Shown: positions 1 to 5,981, counted from the stretch's first letter. The stretch: 8,229 nt of DNA from Methanosarcina sp. (GCA_013331265.1 DUGS01000164.1:10313-18541); one strand, 5' to 3'. Translations and numbers: made by a program. Notes: a model not told the origin generated them from the sequence alone.

Positions 1-49
1 TTTTCTCTGATTTATTTTCTACTTAGATTTAGGATCTCATCTCATACTA

Positions 50-61
50 TTTATATATAAT
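50..61 (+). promoter_or_regulatory. Archaeal TATA box upstream of the 25-aa small ORF
   Basis: TTTATATATAAT matches the archaeal TATA consensus well. Transcription would be expected to start about 25 bases downstream, near 80-85, giving a leader of roughly 70 bases before the small ORF at 153. A second weaker TATA-like element (TTTATACT) lies near 79-86. No other gene on this strand is closer, so the promoter may drive the small ORF and, by read-through, the oxidoreductase. The site is seen directly; its use is inferred. Confidence 0.5.
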
Positions 62-152
62 ATGATAAATGAAAGTTATTTATACTGAGAGCTTCATATT
101 TGTTAGATAGTGGGAAAGAGAATAAATAAAGTGGGAAAAGGAGGAGGGTTAT

Positions 153-230
153 TTGCAAAAGTTGATTTTCATGATGGTGTTCACCTGCCTATTTATGGGC
201 TTTATGCTTGCAATTTCTATCATTCAGTAA
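153..230 (+). CDS. Possible 25-residue hydrophobic microprotein
   Basis: A short frame starts at TTG and ends at TAA (228-230). It is preceded by an unusually strong ribosome binding site, GGAGGAGGG (140-148), four bases from the start. The product begins MQKLIFMMVF and is almost entirely hydrophobic (Phe, Met, Leu, Ile) after Lys3, long enough for one membrane span. Charged residues are nearly absent. A TATA box lies about 100 bp upstream. It could be a genuine single-span membrane peptide, the surviving N-terminus of a lost membrane or exported protein, or chance. I do not recognise a family. The ribosome binding site is the main support; the TTG start and short length are the main doubts. 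Confidence 0.35.
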   Translation: MQKLIFMMVFTCLFMGFMLAISIIQ

Positions 231-457
231 TTGATCATAAACTGATGACTGAAATTTTTACTAACGGGTATTGAGCCTGCCAATTAAACACAACTTCCAC
301 ATCCCAGGTACGGTATATGCGGATTTTTGCCAATGAGACACTATTCAGCGGAGATAGATGTGGCATAAGGAAGGTGTAAATATGAACTGTGGATATAATA
401 ACTTGCTAAAATTAGAAGTTGTTCAAGTACTTAATGTGAAAAATCCAGGGGTTGCCT
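231..457. other. Intergenic leader region before the oxidoreductase
   Basis: This stretch separates the small ORF from the oxidoreductase. It holds a short complementary pair, CCACATC (297-303) with GATGTGG (357-363), that could close a stem around about 53 bases, and the short leader-like ORF at 382. GTACGGTATATGCGG near 308-322 is the only TATA-like sequence, and it is weak. No known riboswitch class was recognised. Confidence 0.3.
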
Positions 458-465
458 ATGGTTAA
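382..465 (+). CDS. Possible 27-residue leader ORF overlapping the oxidoreductase start
   Basis: The frame starts at ATG 382 behind AAGGAAGGTG (369-377), an excellent ribosome binding site with about five bases of spacing. It reads MNCGYNNLLKLEVVQVL... and stops at TAA 463-465, overlapping the ATG of the oxidoreductase (458) by eight bases. Such an overlap permits translational coupling, so this could be a leader peptide that delivers ribosomes to the downstream start. The peptide has no recognisable domain. It may also be accidental, since the downstream gene has its own modest site (AGGGG). The frame and ribosome binding site are seen directly; the role is inferred. Confidence 0.3.
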   Translation: MNCGYNNLLKLEVVQVLNVKNPGVAYG

Positions 466-1885
466 CGAAGATCAGGATGTTGAGAAACAGAAGATAAGAT
501 CCGCATATGACGTCGTAATAATAGGTGCAGGACCTGCAGGGATGTTTGCGGCTTACGAGCTTGCAGCCAGGAAGCTGCAAATTCTTGTTATTGATATGGG
601 CAGGGACATTGACAAACGCTCCTGCCCTATGAAAAACCAGAGTTACTGCATGCACTGCACCCCATGCGAGATAATGTGCGGAGTTGGAGGCTGCGGGACA
701 TTTTCTGACGGGACCCTGAACCTTCGGCCTGACATAGGAGGAGACCTCGCAGCCCTTACCGGAGACCAGACAGAAGCCTGGGAGCTTGTGGACAGGGTTG
801 ATAAAGTTTTTCTGAAATTCGGTGCGCCTCAGGGTGCCCTCCTTACCGAAGGCCCGGAAATAGAAGAATTGAAACGCAGGGCTGCTTCTGTAGGAGCCCG
901 CTTTATAGAGATCAAGCAGAGGCACATAGGTTCGGATAACGCACCCGCAGTTATAGGGCGCTTCAAACAGGACCTTGTTGATAAAGGTGTGGATTTCCTG
1001 ATTGAGACCGAAGTCCATGACCTGCTGATCAAAGACGGTGAGTGTAAAGGTGTTATACTCTCAGAAGGAAGAGAGGTCCACGCAAATTATGTACTCCTAT
1101 CTCCAGGGCGAAGGGGCTGCAACTGGGTTTCGGAAATGATCGAAAAGCATAATATAAAGGCCCGTTACGGTGGAATTGACATAGGAGTCAGGGTGGAAGT
1201 CCCTGCAATTATCATGGACCCTGTGACAAAAATCAACCGGGACCCTAAATTCCATATCCAGAGCCGCCGATATGATGACTTTGTCAGGACTTTCTGCACC
1301 AACAGGCACGGTTTTGTCGTAAAAGAGGAGTACGAGGACTTTATTGCAACAAACGGTCATTCGATGGCAAATACGGAGTCAGAAAACACGAATTTTGCAT
1401 TCCTTGTCCATATTAAACTGACGGAGCCTATGGAAAATACGACCAAATATGCCATCTCGATCGCAAAACTCGCAACAACGATAGGCGGAGGAAAACCTGT
1501 CCTGCAGCGTATGGGCGACCTGAGGCGCGGACGCCGGTCCACAAAAGAGCGGCTTGCCAAAAACCTTGTCATAAACACATTAAAAGATGTCACACCAGGC
1601 GATATCTCTATGGCTCTTCCGCACAGGATAGTCATGGATATAATAGAAGGTCTCGAGACCTTAAACGAGATCATTCCCGGTGTTGCTTCGGACTCGACCC
1701 TGCTCTACGCCCCTGAAGTCAAGTTCTATGCCATGCACCTTGATGTAAACCGCCAGATGGAAACCAGCGTGAAAAACCTCTTTGCAGCAGGAGATGGTGC
1801 AGGCCTCTCAAGAGATATAGTTAATGCCGCTGCAACCGGAATTATGGCTGCAGAAGGGATTATGAAAAAGCCAGAAAAGATATGA
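458..1885 (+). CDS. NAD(P)/FAD-dependent oxidoreductase, COG2509-like
   Basis: A 475-residue flavoprotein related to the uncharacterised FAD-dependent dehydrogenases of COG2509; its substrate is unknown. The N-terminal Rossmann fold has the dinucleotide motif GAGPAG (residues 23-28), and an acidic residue (D46) ends the second strand. A cysteine-rich segment follows (C56, C64, C67, C70, C74, C79), with C64-x2-C67-x2-C70-x3-C74 in ferredoxin spacing, then the family-typical FSDG (82-85). Near the C-terminus, NLFAAGDGAG (440-449) is the usual second FAD-binding motif, followed by an alanine-rich helix. No signal peptide or membrane span is visible, so it should be cytoplasmic. The frame opens at TTG 452, but ATG 458 is preferred because AGGGG (447-451) lies six bases ahead of it. 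The gene appears intact; an insertion sequence sits 42 bp past its stop, probably in its former 3' untranslated region or terminator. Confidence 0.9.
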   Translation: MVNEDQDVEKQKIRSAYDVVIIGAGPAGMFAAYELAARKLQILVIDMGRDIDKRSCPMKNQSYCMHCTPCEIMCGVGGCGTFSDGTLNLRPDIGGDLAALTGDQTEAWELVDRVDKVFLKFGAPQGALLTEGPEIEELKRRAASVGARFIEIKQRHIGSDNAPAVIGRFKQDLVDKGVDFLIETEVHDLLIKDGECKGVILSEGREVHANYVLLSPGRRGCNWVSEMIEKHNIKARYGGIDIGVRVEVPAIIMDPVTKINRDPKFHIQSRRYDDFVRTFCTNRHGFVVKEEYEDFIATNGHSMANTESENTNFAFLVHIKLTEPMENTTKYAISIAKLATTIGGGKPVLQRMGDLRRGRRSTKERLAKNLVINTLKDVTPGDISMALPHRIVMDIIEGLETLNEIIPGVASDSTLLYAPEVKFYAMHLDVNRQMETSVKNLFAAGDGAGLSRDIVNAAATGIMAAEGIMKKPEKI

Positions 1886-1921
1886 ATAAACTGGAAAATA
1901 TGAAAAAACAAACTCAGAAGG

Positions 1922-1927
1922 CTAAGA
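1922..1927. repeat. Left target-site duplication of the insertion sequence (CTAAGA)
   Basis: CTAAGA here is repeated exactly at 3637-3642, immediately outside the two inverted ends of the element. A 6-bp duplication fits the IS1634 group. The exact border could shift by one base, because a G precedes both copies. Confidence 0.8.
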
Positions 1928-1943
1928 CTGACCTTCCGCAGAT
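1928..1943 (+). repeat. Left terminal inverted repeat of the IS
   Basis: CTGACCTTCCGCAGAT pairs with the right end at 3621-3636 in 14 of 16 positions; mismatches are at the fourth and sixth bases. Its outer edge abuts the CTAAGA duplication. Confidence 0.85.
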
Positions 1944-1991
1944 GTTTGACAAATTTATTCTTTTTTTCTCGCTAATATCTAAATATCAAAA

Positions 1992-3614
1992 ATGTCGTAT
2001 TCTGCTTTGGATTTCATTATGTTTGTTACAACACGTTCTCTTGATCATCATGGAATCGTTTCTGGCATTTATGATGAACTTGAAATTGGAAAAGTGATTG
2101 ATGAAGTGCTGCCCAAATTTGGGCAGCACAAGTTAGCTCATTCTATTGTAGTAAAAGCAATGATCCTCAACTGTCTTGGTTTCGTAGACAGTCGTCTTTA
2201 CATGTACTCTCAATATTTTGAAACTCTTCCTGTTGAAAGACTCCTTGGTTCAGGGATCATTGCATCTGACCTTACTGATGATGTTTTAGGTCGAACTCTT
2301 GACGAAATATATGAAGCCGATTCTACTCAACTTTTCATGAGACTTGCCTTGAAAATGATGGGAATCATGAAAATCAGGACTCAACTTCTTCAATGTGACA
2401 CTACCAATTTTAGCGTTTACGGAGATTACAAACATATCGATGGCAGTTCTGCCATCGAAATCACATATGGTCATGCAAAAGACGGTAGAGATGACCTTCA
2501 ACGTTTTGGACTTGGGATTATAACAAATCAATATGGGATCCCATTATTTGCAAAAGCTTACTCTGGTAATGCATCAGACAAAGAAACCATAATTGAGGCA
2601 ATGAAAAAGCTTCAAGAAAACATAACTTTCCCTGATGATGTTTATTACATAGCTGACAGTGCTCTCTATTCTGACAATAACATCAAATCAATGAGAAAAG
2701 GTATGAAGTGGATTACTCGTGTTCCTTCAACACTAAAGCTTTCAAGAGATTTGTTGATTTCTGATCTTGAGTTTAAACAAGGAGAAGACACTCGATATTC
2801 ATTTTATGAAACCATTGTTGGATATGGTGGTATCGAGCAAAAATGGGTAGTTGTCCATTCATCTGAGATGCAGAAAAGAAAAGATGTTACTTTTGAAAAG
2901 AATATCAAAAGGATTGTCAAAGAAGCTCAAAAAGAACTCAAAGATCTAAAAAGGATAGAGTTTGCCTGTGAAGATGATGCCAGAGCAGCTCTGGAAAGAT
3001 GGATGAAAGAGAATCCTTACTGTTTACTTGAAAACGTAGAGATTTCAACAGTTTCAACAAGGGAAAACGGTAAGAGAGGAAGGCCGAAGAAGGATGAAAA
3101 GCTTATAGTCCGCTATGTTATAAATGCAGAAGCAGTTAGGAATGAAGAAATTACACTGAATGAAAAAGAGCATCAAGGAAGGTTTATAATTGCAAGCAAT
3201 GATCTCAATCTTGATGCTGAAAAAATGCTGGATTACTACAAGAATCAAAGTAAGGTTGAAAAAGGGTTCAGGTTCATAAAGGACAAAAGTTTCAGGGTTT
3301 CAGAGGTTTATTTGAAAAAACCTCAAAGAATTGAAGCTCTATCAATGGTAATGGTATTAACCCTAATGGTTTACTCGGTAGCGGAATGGAAATTAAGAGA
3401 AAGGCTAAAAGAAACAGGGGAAACAATAATTGACCAGGTTAAAAAACAAACTCAAAAGCCCACTTTGAAGTGGGCTTTTATCCTAATGAGGGGGATTACA
3501 GAAGTAAAAGTGGAAATTGATTCTAAAGTAGTAACTCAAATTGCCAACATGAATGAAGTTAAGGCCAAGATAATAAGGTTGATGGGGAAAAATTGTGAAA
3601 AACACTACTTTTGA
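1992..3614 (+). CDS. IS1634-family DDE transposase
   Basis: A 540-residue transposase that would cut and join the ends of the surrounding element. Residues about 12-115 look like the DUF4277 N-terminal region of this family (RSLDHHGIVSGIYDEL near 15-30). The catalytic DDE triad is read as D136 (QCDTTNF), D222 (YIADSALYS) and E423 (KVEKGFRFIKD). K430 follows E423 at the spacing expected for the Y-R-E-K signature, with Q419 where Arg usually stands. Between the second Asp and the Glu there is a long insertion with a basic segment KRGRPKK (361-367). Near the C-terminus, KPTLKWAFILMRGI (489-502) resembles the conserved family tail. ATG 1992 has no clear Shine-Dalgarno; an AT-rich stretch (GCTAATATCTAAAT) about 20 bases upstream could be a TATA element giving a near-leaderless message. 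ATG 2019 is an alternative start. There are no frameshifts or internal stops. Confidence 0.93.
   Translation: MSYSALDFIMFVTTRSLDHHGIVSGIYDELEIGKVIDEVLPKFGQHKLAHSIVVKAMILNCLGFVDSRLYMYSQYFETLPVERLLGSGIIASDLTDDVLGRTLDEIYEADSTQLFMRLALKMMGIMKIRTQLLQCDTTNFSVYGDYKHIDGSSAIEITYGHAKDGRDDLQRFGLGIITNQYGIPLFAKAYSGNASDKETIIEAMKKLQENITFPDDVYYIADSALYSDNNIKSMRKGMKWITRVPSTLKLSRDLLISDLEFKQGEDTRYSFYETIVGYGGIEQKWVVVHSSEMQKRKDVTFEKNIKRIVKEAQKELKDLKRIEFACEDDARAALERWMKENPYCLLENVEISTVSTRENGKRGRPKKDEKLIVRYVINAEAVRNEEITLNEKEHQGRFIIASNDLNLDAEKMLDYYKNQSKVEKGFRFIKDKSFRVSEVYLKKPQRIEALSMVMVLTLMVYSVAEWKLRERLKETGETIIDQVKKQTQKPTLKWAFILMRGITEVKVEIDSKVVTQIANMNEVKAKIIRLMGKNCEKHYF
2106..2129. repeat. Perfect 24-bp palindrome inside the transposase gene
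   Basis: A 12-base arm, GTGCTGCCCAAA, is followed directly by its exact reverse complement, TTTGGGCAGCAC. It lies 114 bases into the transposase gene. It could fold into a strong hairpin in transcripts of either strand. The coding sequence through it (EVLPKFGQHK) is otherwise normal. Its role is unknown. Confidence 0.7.
3454..3479. repeat. 12-bp stem, 2-nt loop hairpin near the end of the transposase gene
   Basis: AAAAGCCCACTT (3454-3465) and AAGTGGGCTTTT (3468-3479) are perfect reverse complements separated by TG. The arm ends in TTTT, so it resembles an intrinsic terminator on the + strand, yet it lies about 135 bases before the transposase stop. In protein it encodes the conserved KPTLKWAF segment, so coding constraint may explain part of it. 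Confidence 0.65.
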
Positions 3615-3620
3615 GTGGAG

Positions 3621-3636
3621 ATCTGCGGAAAGGCAG
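3621..3636 (-). repeat. Right terminal inverted repeat of the IS
   Basis: ATCTGCGGAAAGGCAG is the partner of the left end at 1928-1943. It begins six bases after the transposase stop codon and is followed directly by CTAAGA. Confidence 0.85.
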
Positions 3637-3642
3637 CTAAGA
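3637..3642. repeat. Right target-site duplication of the insertion sequence (CTAAGA)
   Basis: Exact copy of 1922-1927. Joining the two flanks without the IS restores AAGGCTAAGAGGATTG as the likely original sequence. Confidence 0.8.
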
Positions 3643-3681
3643 GGATTGAAAAATTATTTTGGCTTATGTGATTTTTAATTG

Positions 3682-4012
3682 TTTAAAAGATTTCGCGTTC
3701 CCATCAGAAATACCTGGAAGTTCCGAAAGGCATCTAAAAGATTTAACTTTTCAAATTTTGTATTTAGAAAGAGGATTGAGGTATTTAACTTGTGGGTTGA
3801 GAGTTTTCGTTTTTTAGTTATTTATTGGGTAGATCTTTTGGAGTAGGTGTTGTTTGTTAGTGGGTGTTCAATTGATGAGAACGCAATTTATACTATGCAC
3901 TCGGGGTATATATTATTTTTAACGAATAATTTCAGTATATGCCTATAACCATCAATGCATCAAGATAACTTTAGTTTAAGCATTTAATGTTATATCAGTT
4001 ATATAATAAAGC
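3682..4012 (+). repeat. Long direct repeat, copy 1 (about 330 bp)
   Basis: It matches copy 2 at 4224-4546 with scattered differences and small indels. Identical blocks include ATACCTGGAAGTTCCGAAAG (about 3709-3728) and ACTTGTGGGTTGAGAGTTTT (about 3788-3807). A 78-bp core, 3845-3922, differs from copy 2 at only two positions. Arms GCGTTCCCATC (3695-3705) and GATGAGAACGC (3874-3884) are complementary at 10 of 11 positions, so the interior could form a long-range stem or represent inverted ends of a MITE-like element. Similarity extends beyond both arms, which argues that the arms are not the true ends. The + strand is rich in G and T. No protein product is apparent. Confidence 0.8.
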
Positions 4013-4135
4013 GTGAAATGTATATAATTATCATAAAAATATTAACCATTATGAAAAAAAGTTTCTGCTTTTAAGAGTTTCAAACCACAGATTATTTAAT
4101 AGTTACAGTATATTACAGTGAAAATTTAATCCAAC

Positions 4136-4187
4136 AGAATGAGATTGATAATTAACTGAATAGAATGAGATTGATAATTAACTGAAT
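4136..4187 (+). repeat. Perfect 26-bp tandem duplication
   Basis: A 26-base unit beginning AGAATGAGATTGATAATTAA occurs twice in a row without mismatch (4136-4161 and 4162-4187), between the two long repeat copies. Perfect identity suggests a recent slippage or duplication event. It has no evident function. Confidence 0.85.
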
Positions 4188-4223
4188 ATTATCTGGTTTA
4201 TTTCGTTTTCATTTTAATTTCAT

Positions 4224-4546
4224 TTTAAAAGAGTTTGCGTTCCCATCTAAAATACCTGGAAGTTCCGAAAGGCGTTTTAAAAATATAACTTTCTAAGTTT
4301 TTATTTTGGGAAGAGGTTTGAGTTATTTGACTTGTGGGTTGAGAGTTTTTATTTAGTGTGGGGTAGATATTTTGGAATAGGTGTTGTTTGCTAGTGGGTG
4401 TTCAATTGATGAGAACGCAATTTATACTATGTACTCGGGGTATATATTATTTTTAAAGAATAATTTCTATGTATTCATATAATTATTAACACATCAAGAT
4501 AATTGCGTATTGATAATCTAATATTATATAAATAGTATAAAGACGA
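4224..4546 (+). repeat. Long direct repeat, copy 2 (about 325 bp)
   Basis: Second copy of the repeat at 3682-4012, in the same orientation. Its complementary arms are GCGTTCCCATC (4237-4247) and GATGAGAACGC (4408-4418), spanning 182 bp against 190 bp in copy 1. The near-identical core is 4379-4456, ending in GGGGTATATATTATTTTTAA, a TATA-like end. Beyond the core, the match weakens through CATCAAGATAA and fades near GTATAAAGACG. Confidence 0.8.
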
Positions 4547-4648
4547 TGTGGAAGGACCTTTTTTACAGAAATTTCTACTTGTATGACTATTTTGAGCACT
4601 GCCGCAGATCAAATTTGTATAGATTTTAAGGCTCAAGGGGGGTACAAT

Positions 4649-4801
4649 ATGAAAATATATTGTCTGCTATGATGAAATACCGGAAGAGAACCAATTATTC
4701 TGCAAAGCAGCAAGAAACAGGAAGAGGTTGCCCGTGAATATATAGACAAAATGCTTGAACTTTCAGGCTGGGACGTTGAAAATCTGGAATCGGCAGCCTG
4801 A
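4649..4801 (+). pseudogene. Broken small gene, about 50 codons
   Basis: ATG 4649 sits six bases behind a very strong ribosome binding site (AAGGGGGG, 4635-4642) and reads MKIYCLL before two consecutive TGA stops (4670-4675). The same frame then stays open to TGA 4799-4801 with a protein-like sequence, EPIILQSSKKQEEVAREYID and on to KMLELSGWDVENLESAA. A one-base shift through 4671-4688 reads DEIPEE, so a compensating pair of one-base indels would restore one continuous product of about 50 residues. The result looks like a small acidic helical protein of unknown family. Alternatives are sequencing error, or a gene that really starts further in without a proper start codon. It is probably inactive as written. 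Confidence 0.45.
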
Positions 4802-4872
4802 AAAAATAAAAAAGGAGGAAAAATTGGAGGAAAAAGACGACAAAGGGAGATCAGGGGTTCTGATTTTTCTCT
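4802..4872. terminator. Two-sided terminator region between convergent genes
   Basis: On the + strand a short hairpin, ATCAG-GGGTT-CTGAT (4850-4864), is followed by a T run (TTTTTCT), suiting termination of the small gene upstream. On the - strand, the complement of 4801-4836 gives several T tracts beyond the metallophosphoesterase stop, which is how many archaeal transcripts end. The + strand also contains GGAGG twice (4814-4818 and 4826-4830), here attributed to the T-tract complement and not to translation. Confidence 0.5.
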
Positions 4873-5616
4873 TCACATCACAGTTTCTGTTACAAACTCC
4901 AGATTACCCTGCGGGAAAACTCTGGATACTCTAACCTTCCAGTTATTTTTGTCCGAATTCTCATTTTCTGCCTGAATCAAATTAAAGCACTGAGTGGTCT
5001 TGCCTCTGGTCTTGGAGGAACAGAAGGTGCCTGCATTTACAACAAGCATGTTGTTCAGGTTCCAGACATGAGGAATGTGGCAGTGCCCGCAAAGCACAAG
5101 GTTTACCTTGCAGCGGTTCAGGAGATCAAGGACATCTCCGGCATCGACAAGAATAGTGTTTTCCCTGCCTGCAAGTGGAATTGGGACAAGGTGGTGGTGC
5201 AGGGCGAATACCTTGAAATTTTCCCCGGAAAAGGCTTCTTTGATCCAGCCGTAATTTTCCCTTCCAAGATGCCCATCATTAAGGTCAGGCTGTGAGGAAT
5301 CAGCTCCCACAATAGTGAGATCTCCAAAGTTCCGGGTCTGGAACCTGTTTTCGAAAAGATCCTCAAAGTGCAGATACCCGGCATTCATGGAATCGTGGTT
5401 TCCAGGGACAAGGACCTTGTTTTTGCATTCAATCCTGTCAATAAACCTTTTTACTCCGTCATACTCGGCTGAAAATCCATTTTCTGTCAGGTCGCCGGTA
5501 ATCACAACAACATCCGGATTCAGCTGATTTATGCTCTGCAGCATGGATTCTGCAATCTCCGGGACAAAATACGCTTCTGAAAAATGAATGTCTGATAGGT
5601 GTACAATCTGTATAAT
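4873..5616 (-). CDS. Calcineurin-like metallophosphoesterase with probable ATT start
   Basis: A 247-residue phosphoesterase of the calcineurin-like fold, which binds two divalent metals and hydrolyses phosphate esters; its substrate is unknown. Motifs in order: D9-x-H11 (VHLSDIHF), GD at D42 (VVITGDLTENG), GNHD at N73-H74-D75 (VPGNHDSMN), HHH at 140-142, and GHCH with H178 and H180. These are the complete family metal ligands. There is no signal peptide, so it is probably cytoplasmic. The first ATG in frame (5544) would discard D9 and H11. Between it and an in-frame TAA at 5617-5619 there is no ATG, GTG or TTG. The codon right after that TAA is ATT (5614-5616), exactly six bases from AGAAGGAG, so ATT is taken as the start. 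If ATT is not used, the gene is damaged at its start or the base is an error. It converges on the small broken gene and has its own promoter. Confidence 0.85.
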   Translation of the reverse strand: MIQIVHLSDIHFSEAYFVPEIAESMLQSINQLNPDVVVITGDLTENGFSAEYDGVKRFIDRIECKNKVLVPGNHDSMNAGYLHFEDLFENRFQTRNFGDLTIVGADSSQPDLNDGHLGRENYGWIKEAFSGENFKVFALHHHLVPIPLAGRENTILVDAGDVLDLLNRCKVNLVLCGHCHIPHVWNLNNMLVVNAGTFCSSKTRGKTTQCFNLIQAENENSDKNNWKVRVSRVFPQGNLEFVTETVM

Positions 5617-5622
5617 TTATTA

Positions 5623-5630
5623 CTCCTTCT
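5623..5630 (-). promoter_or_regulatory. Ribosome binding site that fixes the ATT start
   Basis: AGAAGGAG on the minus strand is a near-ideal Shine-Dalgarno. It is six bases from the ATT at 5616, but about 80 bases from the first ATG, which has no comparable site. Confidence 0.75.
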
Positions 5631-5681
5631 TTTCTCGAAATTTCTAATACTGTTGTTTTCAAAACATTAAAATCGAGTCCC

Positions 5682-5691
5682 GTTATATATA
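5682..5691 (-). promoter_or_regulatory. TATA box of the metallophosphoesterase gene
   Basis: The minus strand reads ATAACTATATATAACGGG. TATATATAAC (5682-5691) is a strong archaeal TATA element, placing transcription start near 5660 and giving a leader of roughly 45 bases to the ATT start. Confidence 0.6.
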
Positions 5692-5699
5692 GTTATCTA

Positions 5700-5962
5700 A
5701 TAGAACTACATATTTTCCTAAATCTAATTATAATTCATTAAAAAAGCAGGGCTTAAATCTCAACCCCTTCTTGAACTTTATAACTATTTATTTCATTTAC
5801 ATTCATGTAGAATATATTTCCAAAACCCATAGAATAATGATTTCAAGCATATTCAGCTCTATTTTTTATTCAGTCCCAGGGGTGCGTCATATCCTGACTT
5901 AAAAAGAGATATTCTTCAAAAAAGAAATTTTTGTACTTTGTAAATCAAGTCTGATACTTTTT
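5700..5962. other. AT-rich intergenic stretch, nothing recognised
   Basis: This lies between the phosphoesterase promoter and the end of the 86-residue gene. It holds AT-rich sequence with T tracts on the minus strand (for example TTTCTTTTTTG near 5925-5935) that may assist termination of the upstream gene. No ORF, repeat or RNA gene was recognised. Confidence 0.5.
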
Positions 5963-5963
5963 A

Positions 5964-5981
5964 GAGGCTCTTTAGAGCCTC
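5964..5981 (-). terminator. Hairpin overlapping the stop codon of the 86-residue gene
   Basis: GAGGCTC (5964-5970) and GAGCCTC (5975-5981) form a perfect 7-bp stem with a 4-base loop. On the minus strand the stem begins within the TGA stop (5980-5982), so it forms the 3' end of the message. Only a short weak run follows directly; longer T tracts lie about 30 bases further on. Confidence 0.55.

Larger units (their letters stand above)
1928..3636 (+). mobile_element. Complete insertion sequence, IS1634 family (1709 bp)
   Basis: The element is defined by 16-bp imperfect inverted ends. The left end is CTGACCTTCCGCAGAT (1928-1943), and the right end read inward is CTGCCTTTCCGCAGAT (3621-3636), matching at 14 of 16 positions. 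Identical 6-bp CTAAGA copies flank it. One long transposase gene fills nearly the whole length, beginning 64 bp inside the left end and stopping 22 bp from the right end. Length, single ORF, long DDE transposase and target-duplication size fit the IS1634 branch of the IS4-like superfamily. An intact ORF, matching ends and an undegraded duplication suggest recent insertion and possible activity. It landed between the oxidoreductase stop and the repeat-rich intergenic region, in the same orientation as the oxidoreductase. I cannot name the specific ISfinder element. Confidence 0.9.
3643..4648. other. One-kilobase AT-rich intergenic region with repeats, no clear gene
   Basis: No ORF with a plausible start and ribosome binding site was found on either strand. 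The region is mostly two diverged direct copies of one long repeat (3682-4012 and 4224-4546) plus a 26-bp tandem duplication between them. The rest is AT-rich, with many TATA-like strings that cannot be ranked. The stretch 4547-4648 leads into a small broken gene. This could be a nest of repeats, decayed mobile DNA, or loci for small RNAs. Confidence 0.6.

Noticed and set aside
431..1018. 195-codon open frame on the minus strand
   Set aside because: It is entirely antisense to the oxidoreductase, whose motifs are unambiguous; the translation has no recognisable features.
1882..2097. 71-codon + strand frame running from the oxidoreductase stop into the IS
   Set aside because: Most of it is IS end and out-of-frame transposase sequence; it exists in this form only because of the insertion.
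4824..4934. Short + strand frame from TTG behind GGAGG
   Set aside because: Its second half is antisense to the metallophosphoesterase, and the GGAGG strings are explained by the T tracts of the opposite-strand terminator. It could be a gene remnant but support is weak.
5068..5295. 75-codon + strand frame within the phosphoesterase
   Set aside because: Antisense shadow of a gene with complete metal-binding motifs.
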